DNA of 64,000 nt, from NCBI GenBank assembly GCA_002457515.1, contig NTJN01000004.1, positions 1 through 64,000 of the forward strand. The letters are read 5' to 3'. Origin of the DNA: Pelagibacterales bacterium MED-G40. Lineage in GTDB: Bacteria; Pseudomonadota; Alphaproteobacteria; Pelagibacterales; Pelagibacteraceae. Both the position numbers and the translations under genes were made by a program. Positions 49,381-59,116 of the stretch are shown here, piece by piece; positions within the stretch are counted from its first letter, which is position 1; each line of letters begins with the position of its first letter. The notes under the pieces were generated by a model. That model searched no databases. It saw only the letters and a list, made by a program, of their open reading frames with translations, and had not been told where the DNA came from.

Positions 49381-49540
49381 GTAATAACCCTTTTTTTCCC
49401 CATCTGTCTAAGTACCTGAGAGATTTACCCCTTCGGTGAGGCTTACGCCTGCTTTCCAGAGTTATTACAATAACGGTCCTTTTGCCTGAGAGTTTCCGGG
49501 GAGGTTGCTCCTTCGGCGCCAAAAATTGGTCTCTCCCGTT
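49381..49540 (-). promoter_or_regulatory. Tandem glycine riboswitch upstream of gcvTHP
   Basis: Minus strand CGGGAGAG...GCGCCGAAGGAGCAA...AACTCTCAGGCAAAAGGACCG then CTCTGGAAAGC...CACCGAAGGGGTAAATCTCTCAGGTAC...AGACAGATGGGG: two glycine-aptamer cores in front of gcvT. Confidence 0.95.
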
Positions 49541-49572
49541 ATAAATTTATTTTACCACAATATTTTGATTTG

Positions 49573-50433
49573 TTATACTTTTTTATTGTAGTCTAAACTT
49601 TTCATTACTACTGCAGAAATTATAATTAATCCGCCAATTAATACACTTGATGGTGGTATTTCGCTATAAAATAACCAAACCCAAATCGGAGCAAATATTG
49701 TTTCCATCAGCATTAATAACCCGACCATTACTGCAGGCGTTGTTCTAGATCCAATCGTGATAAAAATAAAACCAAAAGCTAATTGCGGCACTCCAAGTAA
49801 AAAAGATAACCAAATATCTTTTGTCGATATGATTATAGAATCAAGCAATAATAAACCATATATGCTACTCAAAATACCTGCGTAAAATATTGCTGGTATC
49901 ATATCAAGTTTTGGATATTTTCTAATTATTAAAATTAAAATTGAAAAATTTATAGGAATGGCAAGCGCAGCAATATTTCCATACAAAGATCCAGTGCCGA
50001 TCGAGTCTCCAATCATAAGAGCTACTCCTATCATTGCCAAAACAATTGCGACGAGACCTCTTGGAGAAATTTTTTCTTTTAAAAAAAAGTATGCCAATAC
50101 TGGTAAGAAAATTGTTTGAGTGCTTATAATAAAAACAACATTAGCTACTGTTGTTTCGGTCATTGAATACATATAAGCCACAAAGCTTCCTGAAAGAAAA
50201 ATGCCTCCTATTAGACCCTGGACACCAGCTATTTTAATTTTTTTAATAGTTTGTTTACCGTAAATTAAAAATAAAAATGTTATCAAAGCCCATAAGAAAA
50301 AGACAGATCTGTAAAAAAGTATTTGCCAAATAGTTGCACTTTCAAAAGATCTTATAATTAGACCGCCCCAACTAAGTGCAAAGCCACCTAATAGAACTAG
50401 AATTGGTCCAGGAATTTTATAAATAAAATGCAT
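49573..50433 (-). CDS. DMT superfamily (EamA) transporter
   Basis: Ten-TM EamA protein; FLKEKISPRGLVAIVLAMIGVALM. Confidence 0.88.
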   Translation of the reverse strand: MHFIYKIPGPILVLLGGFALSWGGLIIRSFESATIWQILFYRSVFFLWALITFLFLIYGKQTIKKIKIAGVQGLIGGIFLSGSFVAYMYSMTETTVANVVFIISTQTIFLPVLAYFFLKEKISPRGLVAIVLAMIGVALMIGDSIGTGSLYGNIAALAIPINFSILILIIRKYPKLDMIPAIFYAGILSSIYGLLLLDSIIISTKDIWLSFLLGVPQLAFGFIFITIGSRTTPAVMVGLLMLMETIFAPIWVWLFYSEIPPSSVLIGGLIIISAVVMKSLDYNKKV

Positions 50434-51357
50434 TTAAAACTGACATACATATTCTCGAAAAGCAATTTCAGCAATGGGAAGATCGACCAATTTGAATTTA
50501 ATTAGTGTATTTGGTGTTTTTTGAACTAATTTATCATAATCTGCAGTGATAACGTTACCTATTTTTGGGTAACCTCCTATAGTTGGATGATCAGAGAGAA
50601 GAATTATCGGCTTCCCATCCCCTGGTATTTGAATTGATCCTTTTGTAATACCCTCAGATTTAATATTTTTGCTTACTATATTTTCTAATTTTTCCCCTTC
50701 TAATCTCATTCCCATACGATCAGTAAGATTAGAAACTTTATATTCTTTTGAAAAAAAATCTTCTTGGCTTTTTTTTGAAAAATAGTCAAATTGTAACCCT
50801 TTCATTACTCTTATTATATTATCATTGTGAATAATGAATTTAATTTTTTTTGTTTTTTCTTTTATATATGACTTTTTATAAAATATTTTATCTTCGATCT
50901 TTAACTTGTTGCCACTGTTTGGACCAATTTTAGCTTTAACTAAAGTAGAGGAGCTTCCTTTTATTTCTTTAAGATTGAAACCGCCAAAAATTGAAAAATA
51001 TCCATATACTGAATTAATTGTTGAGAGAATATCAATTTTGTCTCCATTAGAAACGATAAAGCTCTCATTTGGTGTTCCTTGTATTAGTTCTCCACTTTTC
51101 TTTTCTATATTGAAATTTACATTTCCAGAAACACCTACCAATACTTTTTCTCCTGAAAGTTCAAGCAAAGGTCCTTGGTATGCAAATTCTAACGCACCTT
51201 CTGAAAGATTGTTACCAACTAATTTATTTGAGTTACAGAATAATAGTCGATCCATACAACCGCTTGCAACAATTCCAAGATGTTGCAAACCAAATCTTCC
51301 TAAATCTTGAAAGGTTGAGTTTATACCAGGTCTTAAAACTTTAAAGAAGCTATTCAT
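50434..51357 (-). CDS. pxpC: 5-oxoprolinase subunit C (biotin-dependent carboxyltransferase family)
   Basis: VLRPGINSTFQDLGRFGLQHLGIVASGCMD; adjacent to pxpB and pxpA. Confidence 0.9.
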   Translation of the reverse strand: MNSFFKVLRPGINSTFQDLGRFGLQHLGIVASGCMDRLLFCNSNKLVGNNLSEGALEFAYQGPLLELSGEKVLVGVSGNVNFNIEKKSGELIQGTPNESFIVSNGDKIDILSTINSVYGYFSIFGGFNLKEIKGSSSTLVKAKIGPNSGNKLKIEDKIFYKKSYIKEKTKKIKFIIHNDNIIRVMKGLQFDYFSKKSQEDFFSKEYKVSNLTDRMGMRLEGEKLENIVSKNIKSEGITKGSIQIPGDGKPIILLSDHPTIGGYPKIGNVITADYDKLVQKTPNTLIKFKLVDLPIAEIAFREYVCQF

Positions 51358-52039
51358 TTTTAAAAGATAAAAACTCTTTCTTTGTTAAAAATTTAAATTT
51401 AACTGTATCTCCAGGAGATAATAAACTTGGATACTTGTTATCAATGTTAAATAAATTTAAAGGTGTTCTCCCAATTATATTCCAACCCCCAGGACTTTCA
51501 AAAGTATAAATTGTACAAAATTTTTCTACTATACCTACAGAACCCTTATCAATTTTAACTCGCGGAGTATCTAATCGATCATGATTGAGATTTTTATTTA
51601 GATCACCAAGAAAAGGCTGGCCAGGGACAAACCCAATCATGTAAACAAAAAAATCTGTGCTAAGATGTTCATTTGCTATTTCTTTAAAACTTAGTTTGGT
51701 TTTTTCTTCAAGACGTTTGATATCTAAGGCAAACTCTTCATCATAAGATATTGGTACTTCTACAGTTTTGTTATGCTCTGGCAAAATTATTTTTGAAAAA
51801 TCTCTATCTTGAATAAATTCTATAATTTCTTGAGATCTAACCTCCTCTAAGTCGAAATTAATAATTAGTTTATTATATGAGGGTGTATAATTTAGTATGC
51901 CTTTAATTTTTTTATTATTTACTGAGTCTTGTATAAAATTAAAAAGTTTGATTACTTCTTTATTAGTTTTTTTGCTTACTTCATCGCCAAAATCACACGC
52001 AATGCCGCAGTCTCCAATATTGCTTATTTTTTTTAACAT
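51350..52039 (-). CDS. pxpB: 5-oxoprolinase subunit B
   Basis: GFVPGQPFLGDL; SVGIVEKFCTIYTFESPGGWNIIGRTPLNLF. Confidence 0.92.
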   Translation of the reverse strand: MLKKISNIGDCGIACDFGDEVSKKTNKEVIKLFNFIQDSVNNKKIKGILNYTPSYNKLIINFDLEEVRSQEIIEFIQDRDFSKIILPEHNKTVEVPISYDEEFALDIKRLEEKTKLSFKEIANEHLSTDFFVYMIGFVPGQPFLGDLNKNLNHDRLDTPRVKIDKGSVGIVEKFCTIYTFESPGGWNIIGRTPLNLFNIDNKYPSLLSPGDTVKFKFLTKKEFLSFKNE

Positions 52040-52076
52040 AAATTGTTATATTAGATAATATATAATGGTTTAAAAT

Positions 52077-52850
52077 ATGGAAATTAATATTAATTGTGAC
52101 CTTGGAGAAACCTCAAAGTTCTGTTCTACAGAAAATGACCCTTTATTATTAAGTATTGTGAACTCAGCTAATGTTGCTTGCGGTTATCATGCTGGCGATG
52201 ATGCAACGATGAAGAAAACAGTTGAGATTTCAAAAAAAAATGGAGTTAGTATTGGAGCTCACCCCTCTTTTCAAGATAGAGAAAATTTTGGTAGAAAAAG
52301 ATTAAATTTATCCACTCAAGAGATTAATAGAATTATAATTGATCAAATAAATATTTTGTCTAAAATCGCAGAAAAAAATTCTATGAAAGTAACCCACGTT
52401 AAACCTCATGGTGCTTTAAATAATATGGCTTGTGAAAATTTTGAATTAGCTAGTGTCATTGCAAAATCAATAATGAATGTGAATAAGGATTTAATTTTTT
52501 TAGTTCCGACAGGATCTGAAATGGAAAATGCAGGAAAAAAACTTGGTATGAAAATTGCCTCAGAAATTTTCGCAGATAGAAATTATGAAGATGATGGAAA
52601 TTTAGTTTCTAGATCTAAGAACAATGCTCTAATCACGGACCCTGAGACTGCTAAGAACCATGTAATAAAAATGGTTAAGAGCCAAGCCTTAAATTGTTAC
52701 TCAGGTAAACAAATATCATGCGACATAGACTCTATATGTGTACATGGAGACGGAAAAACTGCAGTTAAAACTGCAGATGAAATAAGGAAGGGTTTAATAA
52801 AAAGCGGTGTGACTCTTAGACCATTGGATCAGATGTCTAAGTTTGCTTAA
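52077..52850 (+). CDS. pxpA: 5-oxoprolinase subunit A (LamB/YcsF family)
   Basis: INCDLGETS; SANVACGYHAGDDATMKKTVEISKKNGVSIGAHPSFQDRENFGRK; KPHGALNN. Confidence 0.95.
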   Translation: MEININCDLGETSKFCSTENDPLLLSIVNSANVACGYHAGDDATMKKTVEISKKNGVSIGAHPSFQDRENFGRKRLNLSTQEINRIIIDQINILSKIAEKNSMKVTHVKPHGALNNMACENFELASVIAKSIMNVNKDLIFLVPTGSEMENAGKKLGMKIASEIFADRNYEDDGNLVSRSKNNALITDPETAKNHVIKMVKSQALNCYSGKQISCDIDSICVHGDGKTAVKTADEIRKGLIKSGVTLRPLDQMSKFA

Positions 52851-52857
52851 AGGTTAC

Positions 52858-53343
52858 ATGACATTCAAAAAAATATTTATAATTTTAGTTTCTGCATTTA
52901 TTTTTGCTCAATATTTAGGTGTATCTCATGGAGCAGGAGGGGATGATAGTTCAAGTAATTATTTAGACAAATATAAAGAAGCAAAAAAATTAGTTGTAAG
53001 AGCTAAAAAATTGGAAGAAAAAAATAAAACTGACAGGGCATTAAAATTATATTCTAAAGCGTTAGAAAATTTAAGAGATGCATATAAAACTGATAGAAAC
53101 AATCCTGACATTTTAAATTATCTTGGATTTACATTAAGAAAAACTGATAAATTTGAGGAGGCAGAAAAATATTATCTAGCAGGTTTGAAAATAAAGCCAG
53201 ATCACAATGGTATAAATGAGTATTTAGGAGAGCTTTATGTAAAAACTGGTAGAATGGATTTGGCTAAAGAAAGATTAACAGTTTTAAAAAGTTGTAAATG
53301 TGAAGAATACGGTGAGTTAAAAGAGGTTATAGAAAAAAATTAA
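52858..53343 (+). CDS. TPR-repeat protein, secreted
   Basis: Signal peptide MTFKKIFIILVSAFIFAQYLGVSHG; TPR-like NPDILNYLGFTLRKTDKFEEAEKYYLAGLKIKPDH. Confidence 0.78.
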   Translation: MTFKKIFIILVSAFIFAQYLGVSHGAGGDDSSSNYLDKYKEAKKLVVRAKKLEEKNKTDRALKLYSKALENLRDAYKTDRNNPDILNYLGFTLRKTDKFEEAEKYYLAGLKIKPDHNGINEYLGELYVKTGRMDLAKERLTVLKSCKCEEYGELKEVIEKN

Positions 53344-53733
53344 ATGCATATAGTAGAAGTTTTTGGAAGAGTTTTTATTTCGTTATTATTTTTAATTGAA
53401 GCTGTCAGAAAATTCTTTGATCCTGATATAAGTATGATGTACATGTCAGATCATGGTGTTCCTGAAATTTTATTTTATCCTTCAGTAGCTTTTGAAATAA
53501 TAGTGCCATTATTGCTGATAGCTGGATATAAAACTAGAATTGTTGCATCTTTATTAGCATTATTTGTTTTAACTGTTACGTTAATTTTTCACACACATTA
53601 TATTTTAGATGACGGAATGCAACTTGTAATATTTTTAAAGAATATTTCTATAATTGGTGGATTATTAATAGTGATTGCAAACAAGCCTCAAATTTGTAGT
53701 GTAGATTATTATTTAGACTCAAAAAGAAGGTAA
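53344..53733 (+). CDS. DoxX family membrane protein
   Basis: GRVFISLLFLIEAVRKFFDPD; EIIVPLLLIAGYKTRIVASLLALF. Confidence 0.85.
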   Translation: MHIVEVFGRVFISLLFLIEAVRKFFDPDISMMYMSDHGVPEILFYPSVAFEIIVPLLLIAGYKTRIVASLLALFVLTVTLIFHTHYILDDGMQLVIFLKNISIIGGLLIVIANKPQICSVDYYLDSKRR

Positions 53734-53739
53734 TTTATT

Positions 53740-54186
53740 TTGCCAAAAGAAAAAGACCAAATTTATAAATTATTCAAACCTCAATTATCTCCAAAAAAAA
53801 TGTTAGAATTAGGTGTTTTTGGAGGCTCTTACTTTAATAAATCACAGATAAAAGAATTTCCAAAATCTTGGTTTAAAAATGCAAAACTAAGTGAAAAATT
53901 TGACGTTAGCTTGAACAGATTCAAAGTGAAATCTGGTTTAACTAGGAAGGAATGGATTGATAAGGGCTGGATATTTAAAGAGGATCCCCTAGGTTGGTTT
54001 CAATGGTACTGTAGATACTCTAATGGTAGAAGAATTCAAAATATTGATCAAATTCAAATGCAAAGATGGTTTAATTTTACTCGACACGTTAAAGCCATCA
54101 AAAAGAATTGTGAAAGAAATGATTTAACTTGTAGAAGAAGACAAAGACAAGCAATTCTACAGTGGGCGTATAATCCTTTTATTTAA
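53740..54186 (+). CDS. Conserved protein of unknown function (TTG start)
   Basis: 148 aa compact aromatic/basic protein (GWIFKEDPLGWFQWYCRYSNGRR); start codon is TTG. Confidence 0.7.
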   Translation: MPKEKDQIYKLFKPQLSPKKMLELGVFGGSYFNKSQIKEFPKSWFKNAKLSEKFDVSLNRFKVKSGLTRKEWIDKGWIFKEDPLGWFQWYCRYSNGRRIQNIDQIQMQRWFNFTRHVKAIKKNCERNDLTCRRRQRQAILQWAYNPFI

Positions 54187-55489
54187 GCGGTTGAATCATT
54201 TTTTCTGGTAGCCAAAGAGCTAATTGAGGAAAAGCTATTATAATAATAACGGCAAAAATCATTAAAAGAAAAAGTGGGAAAGCGCTTCTAGCAATAAATC
54301 CCATATCTTTTTTAGCCATACCTTGTAAAACAAATAAATTGAATCCGACCGGAGGTGTTATTTGAGCCATTTCTACAACTATAACCAAATAAATACCGAA
54401 CCAAATCATATCAAACCCAGCTTGGCGTATCATCGGTTCGATGATCGCCATTGTTAAAACTACTGCTGAGATTCCATCTAAAAACATTCCAAGAATTATA
54501 TAAAAGACTGTAAGAACTAAAAGCAACATATAAGGAGACAGTTGAAGTGTATCGATAAAAACTGCCAAATTTTTAGGAAGACCTGTAAAAGCCATTGCTA
54601 AAGTTAAAAAAGATGATCCAGCTAATATAAAAGCTATCATACAAGATGTTTTTGTTGCGCCTAATAATGATTTACTAAAAGACTCTTTTGTTAGACTTTT
54701 CTGAAAATAAGACAGTATCAATGCTCCCAAAACCCCTAGAGAAGCTGCCTCGGTAGCTGTAGCTATCCCAGCATAGATAGATCCGATTACTGCAAAAATT
54801 AAAAGTATAACTGGAAGCAATTGACCTGATTGCTTTATTTTTTCAGAAAAAGAAAAGTCTTCACTTATAATTGGCATAATTCTCTTATTTCTTAAAGACC
54901 AACCAACAACATAAATCATAAACAAAATAGCTAACCCAATACCAGGAATTATTCCTGCTATAAAAAGTTTTGCAATAGATTCTTCAACTGTGACACCATA
55001 AATAATTAAAATAATTGATGGCGGTATTAAAAGACCTAAGGTACCTGATCCTGCTAAAGTTCCTAGAAGAAAACTCTCAGGATAATTTCTTTTTCGCAAT
55101 TCCGGTATAGACATTTTTCCTACTGTGGCTACTGTGGCAGCTGATGATCCTGAAATAGCTGCAAAAATTGCACAACCTAAAATATTTACATGTATTAAAC
55201 CTCCGGGAAGTTTTGATAGCCAGGGTGATAAGCCCTTAAATAAGTTTTCTGATAATTTTGTTCTGAATAAAATTTCTCCCATCCATACAAATAGTGGTAA
55301 AGCTGTAAGTGACCAGGACGAACCCATACTCCACATGGTTGTTGCCATTGCGTCACCAACAGGTCTAGAGGTAAACATCATCATTCCAATTGTAGAAACT
55401 CCGATCATACTAATTCCAACCCAAATTCCTGATCCAAGAAATATTAGCAATAAACTAATAAAAAATATTGTTAAATAAACTTCAAGCAT
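54179..55489 (-). CDS. TRAP transporter large permease, DctM family
   Basis: GTLGLLIPPSIILIIYGVTVEESIAKLFIAGIIPG; next to DctQ and DctP genes. Confidence 0.92.
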   Translation of the reverse strand: MLEVYLTIFFISLLLIFLGSGIWVGISMIGVSTIGMMMFTSRPVGDAMATTMWSMGSSWSLTALPLFVWMGEILFRTKLSENLFKGLSPWLSKLPGGLIHVNILGCAIFAAISGSSAATVATVGKMSIPELRKRNYPESFLLGTLAGSGTLGLLIPPSIILIIYGVTVEESIAKLFIAGIIPGIGLAILFMIYVVGWSLRNKRIMPIISEDFSFSEKIKQSGQLLPVILLIFAVIGSIYAGIATATEAASLGVLGALILSYFQKSLTKESFSKSLLGATKTSCMIAFILAGSSFLTLAMAFTGLPKNLAVFIDTLQLSPYMLLLVLTVFYIILGMFLDGISAVVLTMAIIEPMIRQAGFDMIWFGIYLVIVVEMAQITPPVGFNLFVLQGMAKKDMGFIARSAFPLFLLMIFAVIIIIAFPQLALWLPEKMIQPLK

Positions 55490-55973
55490 TTGGTTTTACA
55501 AAAAAAAGTTTTAAAAAATGGTGAGTGATACAAATAAAAAATATTATTGAACCTATTGCTACCCCTGTTTGTGGTATCCAAAGTAAAATTTCATCTGCTC
55601 CCTGGCTTCTTTCTTCTAGTTGAATAGATACAATCCACATTTTTATAAAATAAAAAGCTAAAAAACCTGAAAAGAATGTAGAAAAAGCTAAACACCACAT
55701 TGTTAAAAATTTTAATAACTTTCCTTTTGCTTTCTCAAGAAATAAAGTGATTCTAATATGACCGTTATCATTAAACGTATAGGCAAGAGCTAAAAAAGAA
55801 GCGGTGGCTAAACTATAGCCTGAATACTCTGTCAAACCTCTAATATAAAATCCAAAAATCCGAGAGGATATTCCTAAAATTATAGTTAATAGTATAAGAA
55901 TTAAAAAAAATGAAGCAACGTACCCAGAGTATCTGTAAAGAGAATTTAAAAATTTATCTATTTTACGAAGCAT
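55482..55973 (-). CDS. TRAP transporter small permease, DctQ family
   Basis: 163 aa four-TM protein; overlaps DctM start. Confidence 0.88.
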   Translation of the reverse strand: MLRKIDKFLNSLYRYSGYVASFFLILILLTIILGISSRIFGFYIRGLTEYSGYSLATASFLALAYTFNDNGHIRITLFLEKAKGKLLKFLTMWCLAFSTFFSGFLAFYFIKMWIVSIQLEERSQGADEILLWIPQTGVAIGSIIFFICITHHFLKLFFVKPNA

Positions 55974-56000
55974 AAAGGCCGTACCTATTATACGGCCTTT
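55974..56000 (-). terminator. Intercistronic hairpin abutting the dctQ start codon
   Basis: AAAGGCCGTA-cctatta-TACGGCCTTT inverted repeat directly before the dctQ ATG (55973). Confidence 0.75.
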
Positions 56001-56015
56001 TCGCCTAAATAAAAT

Positions 56016-56987
56016 TTATTTATATGCTGATAAAACAGCTTGCCCTCTTGAACCTGCTCTACTCGCCCATTCTTTGGCCATAGTAGCACCTGTTTTTTCA
56101 AAATGACTTTGTAAAGCTGCATTTACTTTTCCAACTTTCATACCGGCAGCAGCTAATGCTTTCTTGTCGGCAACATTACCTTTTTTAGATAAAGCCCAAC
56201 CTTTTCTTTCAGCTACAGCTGCTTGCTTCATGACCATTTTTTTAGTTGCATCATCAAGTTTGTTCCAAGCTTTTTTGTTTACAACAACCATATTTTTTGG
56301 AAACCAAGCTGCAATATCATAAAAATATTTAACTCCGTTTTCCCAAATTTTACTATTTTTACCTGTTGTTGGTGATGTGATCATGCTTTCAACCATCCCA
56401 GTAGAAAATGCTTGGCTGATCGCAACAGCTTCCAGCTTAGTTGGTTTCATGCCAGTTAATTCCGCAATTCGAATTGTTGCTGAGTTGTATGCTCTAAACT
56501 TAAGTCCTTTAAGATCACTCACTGAATTAATAGCTTTTTTACTATACAACCCTTGAGCTGGCCATGGAACTGCGTAAAGGAATACAAGTCCTTTATCATC
56601 GAGTCCTTTAACCAATTCTGGTTTTGATGCTTTGTAAAGTTTTTGTGCATCTTTGTAAGTTTGTGCAACAAATGGTATCGAGTCCACTTCAAGCAATGGA
56701 TCAAATTTTCCATGAGCAGACATAAATCTTTCGCCTATTTGTGTTTGCCCTGTTTGCACTGCTCTTAAAATAGCTCCTCCTTTAAATAAAGATCCACCTG
56801 GGTGAGTCTTTATCGTAAGTTTACCACCAGATTTTTTAGTAACGGCTTCAGCAAATGCTGTAGCGTTTTGGGAATGGAAGTTGCCTGCGCCGTAAGCTAA
56901 AGCCATGTTCCATGTTTCTGCTTTCGCAACTCCAATACTGATAAGTAAAGAGGTAAGTATTATACTAATCTTTTTTAATATTTTCAT
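56016..56987 (-). CDS. TRAP transporter substrate-binding protein, DctP family
   Basis: Signal peptide; KGLKFRAYNSATIRIAELTGMKPTKLEAVAISQAFSTGMVESMITSPTTG. Confidence 0.92.
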   Translation of the reverse strand: MKILKKISIILTSLLISIGVAKAETWNMALAYGAGNFHSQNATAFAEAVTKKSGGKLTIKTHPGGSLFKGGAILRAVQTGQTQIGERFMSAHGKFDPLLEVDSIPFVAQTYKDAQKLYKASKPELVKGLDDKGLVFLYAVPWPAQGLYSKKAINSVSDLKGLKFRAYNSATIRIAELTGMKPTKLEAVAISQAFSTGMVESMITSPTTGKNSKIWENGVKYFYDIAAWFPKNMVVVNKKAWNKLDDATKKMVMKQAAVAERKGWALSKKGNVADKKALAAAGMKVGKVNAALQSHFEKTGATMAKEWASRAGSRGQAVLSAYK

Positions 56988-57055
56988 TTTTCCTCCATTA
57001 AAATATATTAATAATGTTATTTGACTAGTTGGTTAAATGAAAATCAAGTAAAATA

Positions 57056-58381
57056 TTATAATTTATTTAAGATTTTTGGATAGAAAAAGTTAAGAGTTAA
57101 GGATCTTATTATCATAAAAAATAGCAGTGCAAGCCAAATACCATGGTTATGTAAGTTTTCAATCAAATATAAAGAAAACAAAATAAATAATACTACAGAT
57201 ATAATCATGCAATTACGCATGTCAGCAGTTTGAGACGCTCCAATAAATATTCCATCAAGTTGATAGCAAAAAGATGCTACAGGAGGAATAATAACCACCC
57301 ACAAAACATAACTATAAGAAAGAAATCTCAAATAATCTAAATCAGTTAGAGAATTAATTATAATTTTATAGAAAAAAAGATAAAAAATTGAAATTAGTAT
57401 TCCTGTTACAAAACTCAATTTATAGGCATTTGAGACAGCTTGTAAAAAAGATTTTTTTGATTTTTTTCCTATCGCAAAACCAACTATTCCTTCAGTCGAA
57501 AAAGCATATGCATCTAGAAAAAAAGATGCTAAAGCAATAAGCTGGATTAAAATAGCATTAATTGCCACAAACTCCTCACCAAGTTTTGAGCCCTGATAAG
57601 TCACCCATAAAAATGCAAAAGTTAAAAGAACAGTTCTTATTAAGATATCAAAATTAATATTTAATAATCTAAATATTTTTTTTCTTACTAATAATTTTGT
57701 AAATCTTGGAATTATATTGAATCTTTTTTTAATATAAAAAAAGGTATAAGTTGTAAAAATTATAATAGTCAAATAAGCTGATATTACCGTTCCCAAAGCA
57801 ACACCGTAAATATCTAAATGTAGATTAAGTACAAAAAATGCACTAAATATTATGTTTGTTGTGCAAAAAAAGATTACTAAAAAACTAGATACTCCAGTTC
57901 TTTGAAGTCCAAGAAATAAACCTGTTAAAACATAAATAGTTAGCTCGGCTGGAGCTGAGAATACTCTCACTGAGATATATTTATCAATTAAAATTTGAAG
58001 ATTTTCCGAAGTTGCAAAAAAATTTTCAATCTGAGAGATGATATAATTTTGTGAAGCAATTATTGTAAAACCTATTAAGACTGCAATTATCATATTTCTC
58101 ATTGTGGTTAATACTATTTCTCTATAGTCCCCTCTCCCTAAAGCCTGTGCAACCAAGCCAACCGTACCCATCCTTAAAAATCCAAAGCTCCAATAGATCA
58201 TGGTTATAACTGCAGTTGATATACTTACTGCAGCTAGGAATTTTTGATCAGATAAATGACCCATTAATCCAGTATCAACAATGCCAACCATCGGAATGGC
58301 TAAATTTGAAAAAAATATGGGTAAAGACAATTTAATTATGTATAATTTTGAAATTTTTGCTGGGTGTTTAATAATATTCAT
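57056..58381 (-). CDS. MATE family efflux transporter
   Basis: LPIFFSNLAIPMVGIVDTGLMGHLSDQKFLAAVSIS; RMGTVGLVAQALGRGD. Confidence 0.93.
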   Translation of the reverse strand: MNIIKHPAKISKLYIIKLSLPIFFSNLAIPMVGIVDTGLMGHLSDQKFLAAVSISTAVITMIYWSFGFLRMGTVGLVAQALGRGDYREIVLTTMRNMIIAVLIGFTIIASQNYIISQIENFFATSENLQILIDKYISVRVFSAPAELTIYVLTGLFLGLQRTGVSSFLVIFFCTTNIIFSAFFVLNLHLDIYGVALGTVISAYLTIIIFTTYTFFYIKKRFNIIPRFTKLLVRKKIFRLLNINFDILIRTVLLTFAFLWVTYQGSKLGEEFVAINAILIQLIALASFFLDAYAFSTEGIVGFAIGKKSKKSFLQAVSNAYKLSFVTGILISIFYLFFYKIIINSLTDLDYLRFLSYSYVLWVVIIPPVASFCYQLDGIFIGASQTADMRNCMIISVVLFILFSLYLIENLHNHGIWLALLFFMIIRSLTLNFFYPKILNKL

Positions 58382-58439
58382 AATTTTTTTATAAATTCCT
58401 CTTTATCCTAATATAATATAACTATATAAGACAAATATA

Positions 58440-59060
58440 ATGTTAGAACAAATTATAGTTTCAATACAAATTATAATTATTGATATAGTCATGGCCGCAG
58501 ACAACGCGATCATTATAGGTCTTATAGCTTCAGGTTTTGCAGAGAAAAATAGGAAAAGAATTATAGCATATGGGGTAGCTGCAGCGTTTATCTTTAGAAT
58601 ATTTTTTGCGCTTGGAGCGGTTTATGTATTACAATTTGCTTGGTTAAAAATTCTTGGTGGTGGTCTTTTATTATGGATTATTTACAATATAAGACAAGAC
58701 CTTTTACAAAGTAAAAAAATCAAGTCTCCTACTATTAAATCACAAGAAAAAGTTTCTTTTGCAACTGGTTTTTATAGAGTTTTAATTGCTGACATTACTT
58801 TGAGTTTCGACAATGTATTAGGTGTAGTTGGAGCCGCAAAAGATAATTATGCTTTAATGATAATGGGTTTGTTATTATCTGTTTTATTAGTTGTTACACT
58901 TGCTTCATATTTTGCTAATTATATTAGAAACAACATATGGTTAGGTTATATAGGCTTATTTGTTATTATGATTGTAGCTCTTCAATTAATAATTGGAGGA
59001 TTAATAAACCTTGAGGTTTTAAATATAAACGAGAGGTTTGAGCCATTCTTCAGTATATAA
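58440..59060 (+). CDS. TerC family integral membrane protein (second copy)
   Basis: DIVMAADNAIIIGLIASGF; DITLSFDNVLGVVGAAKDN. Confidence 0.92.
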   Translation: MLEQIIVSIQIIIIDIVMAADNAIIIGLIASGFAEKNRKRIIAYGVAAAFIFRIFFALGAVYVLQFAWLKILGGGLLLWIIYNIRQDLLQSKKIKSPTIKSQEKVSFATGFYRVLIADITLSFDNVLGVVGAAKDNYALMIMGLLLSVLLVVTLASYFANYIRNNIWLGYIGLFVIMIVALQLIIGGLINLEVLNINERFEPFFSI

Positions 59061-59063
59061 AAA

Positions 59064-59090
59064 AAAACCCACCGAAAATCGGTGGGTTTT
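59064..59090. terminator. Bidirectional rho-independent terminator
   Basis: AAAACCCACCGA-aaa-TCGGTGGGTTTT with A/T tracts on both sides, between convergent terC and an OMP gene. Confidence 0.92.
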
Positions 59091-59116
59091 TTAATTCTTT
59101 TGTAGAGCTCAGTTTT

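Noticed and set aside
50906-51310. 134-aa plus-strand ORF opposite pxpC
   Set aside because: Antisense shadow; pxpC has clear family motifs.
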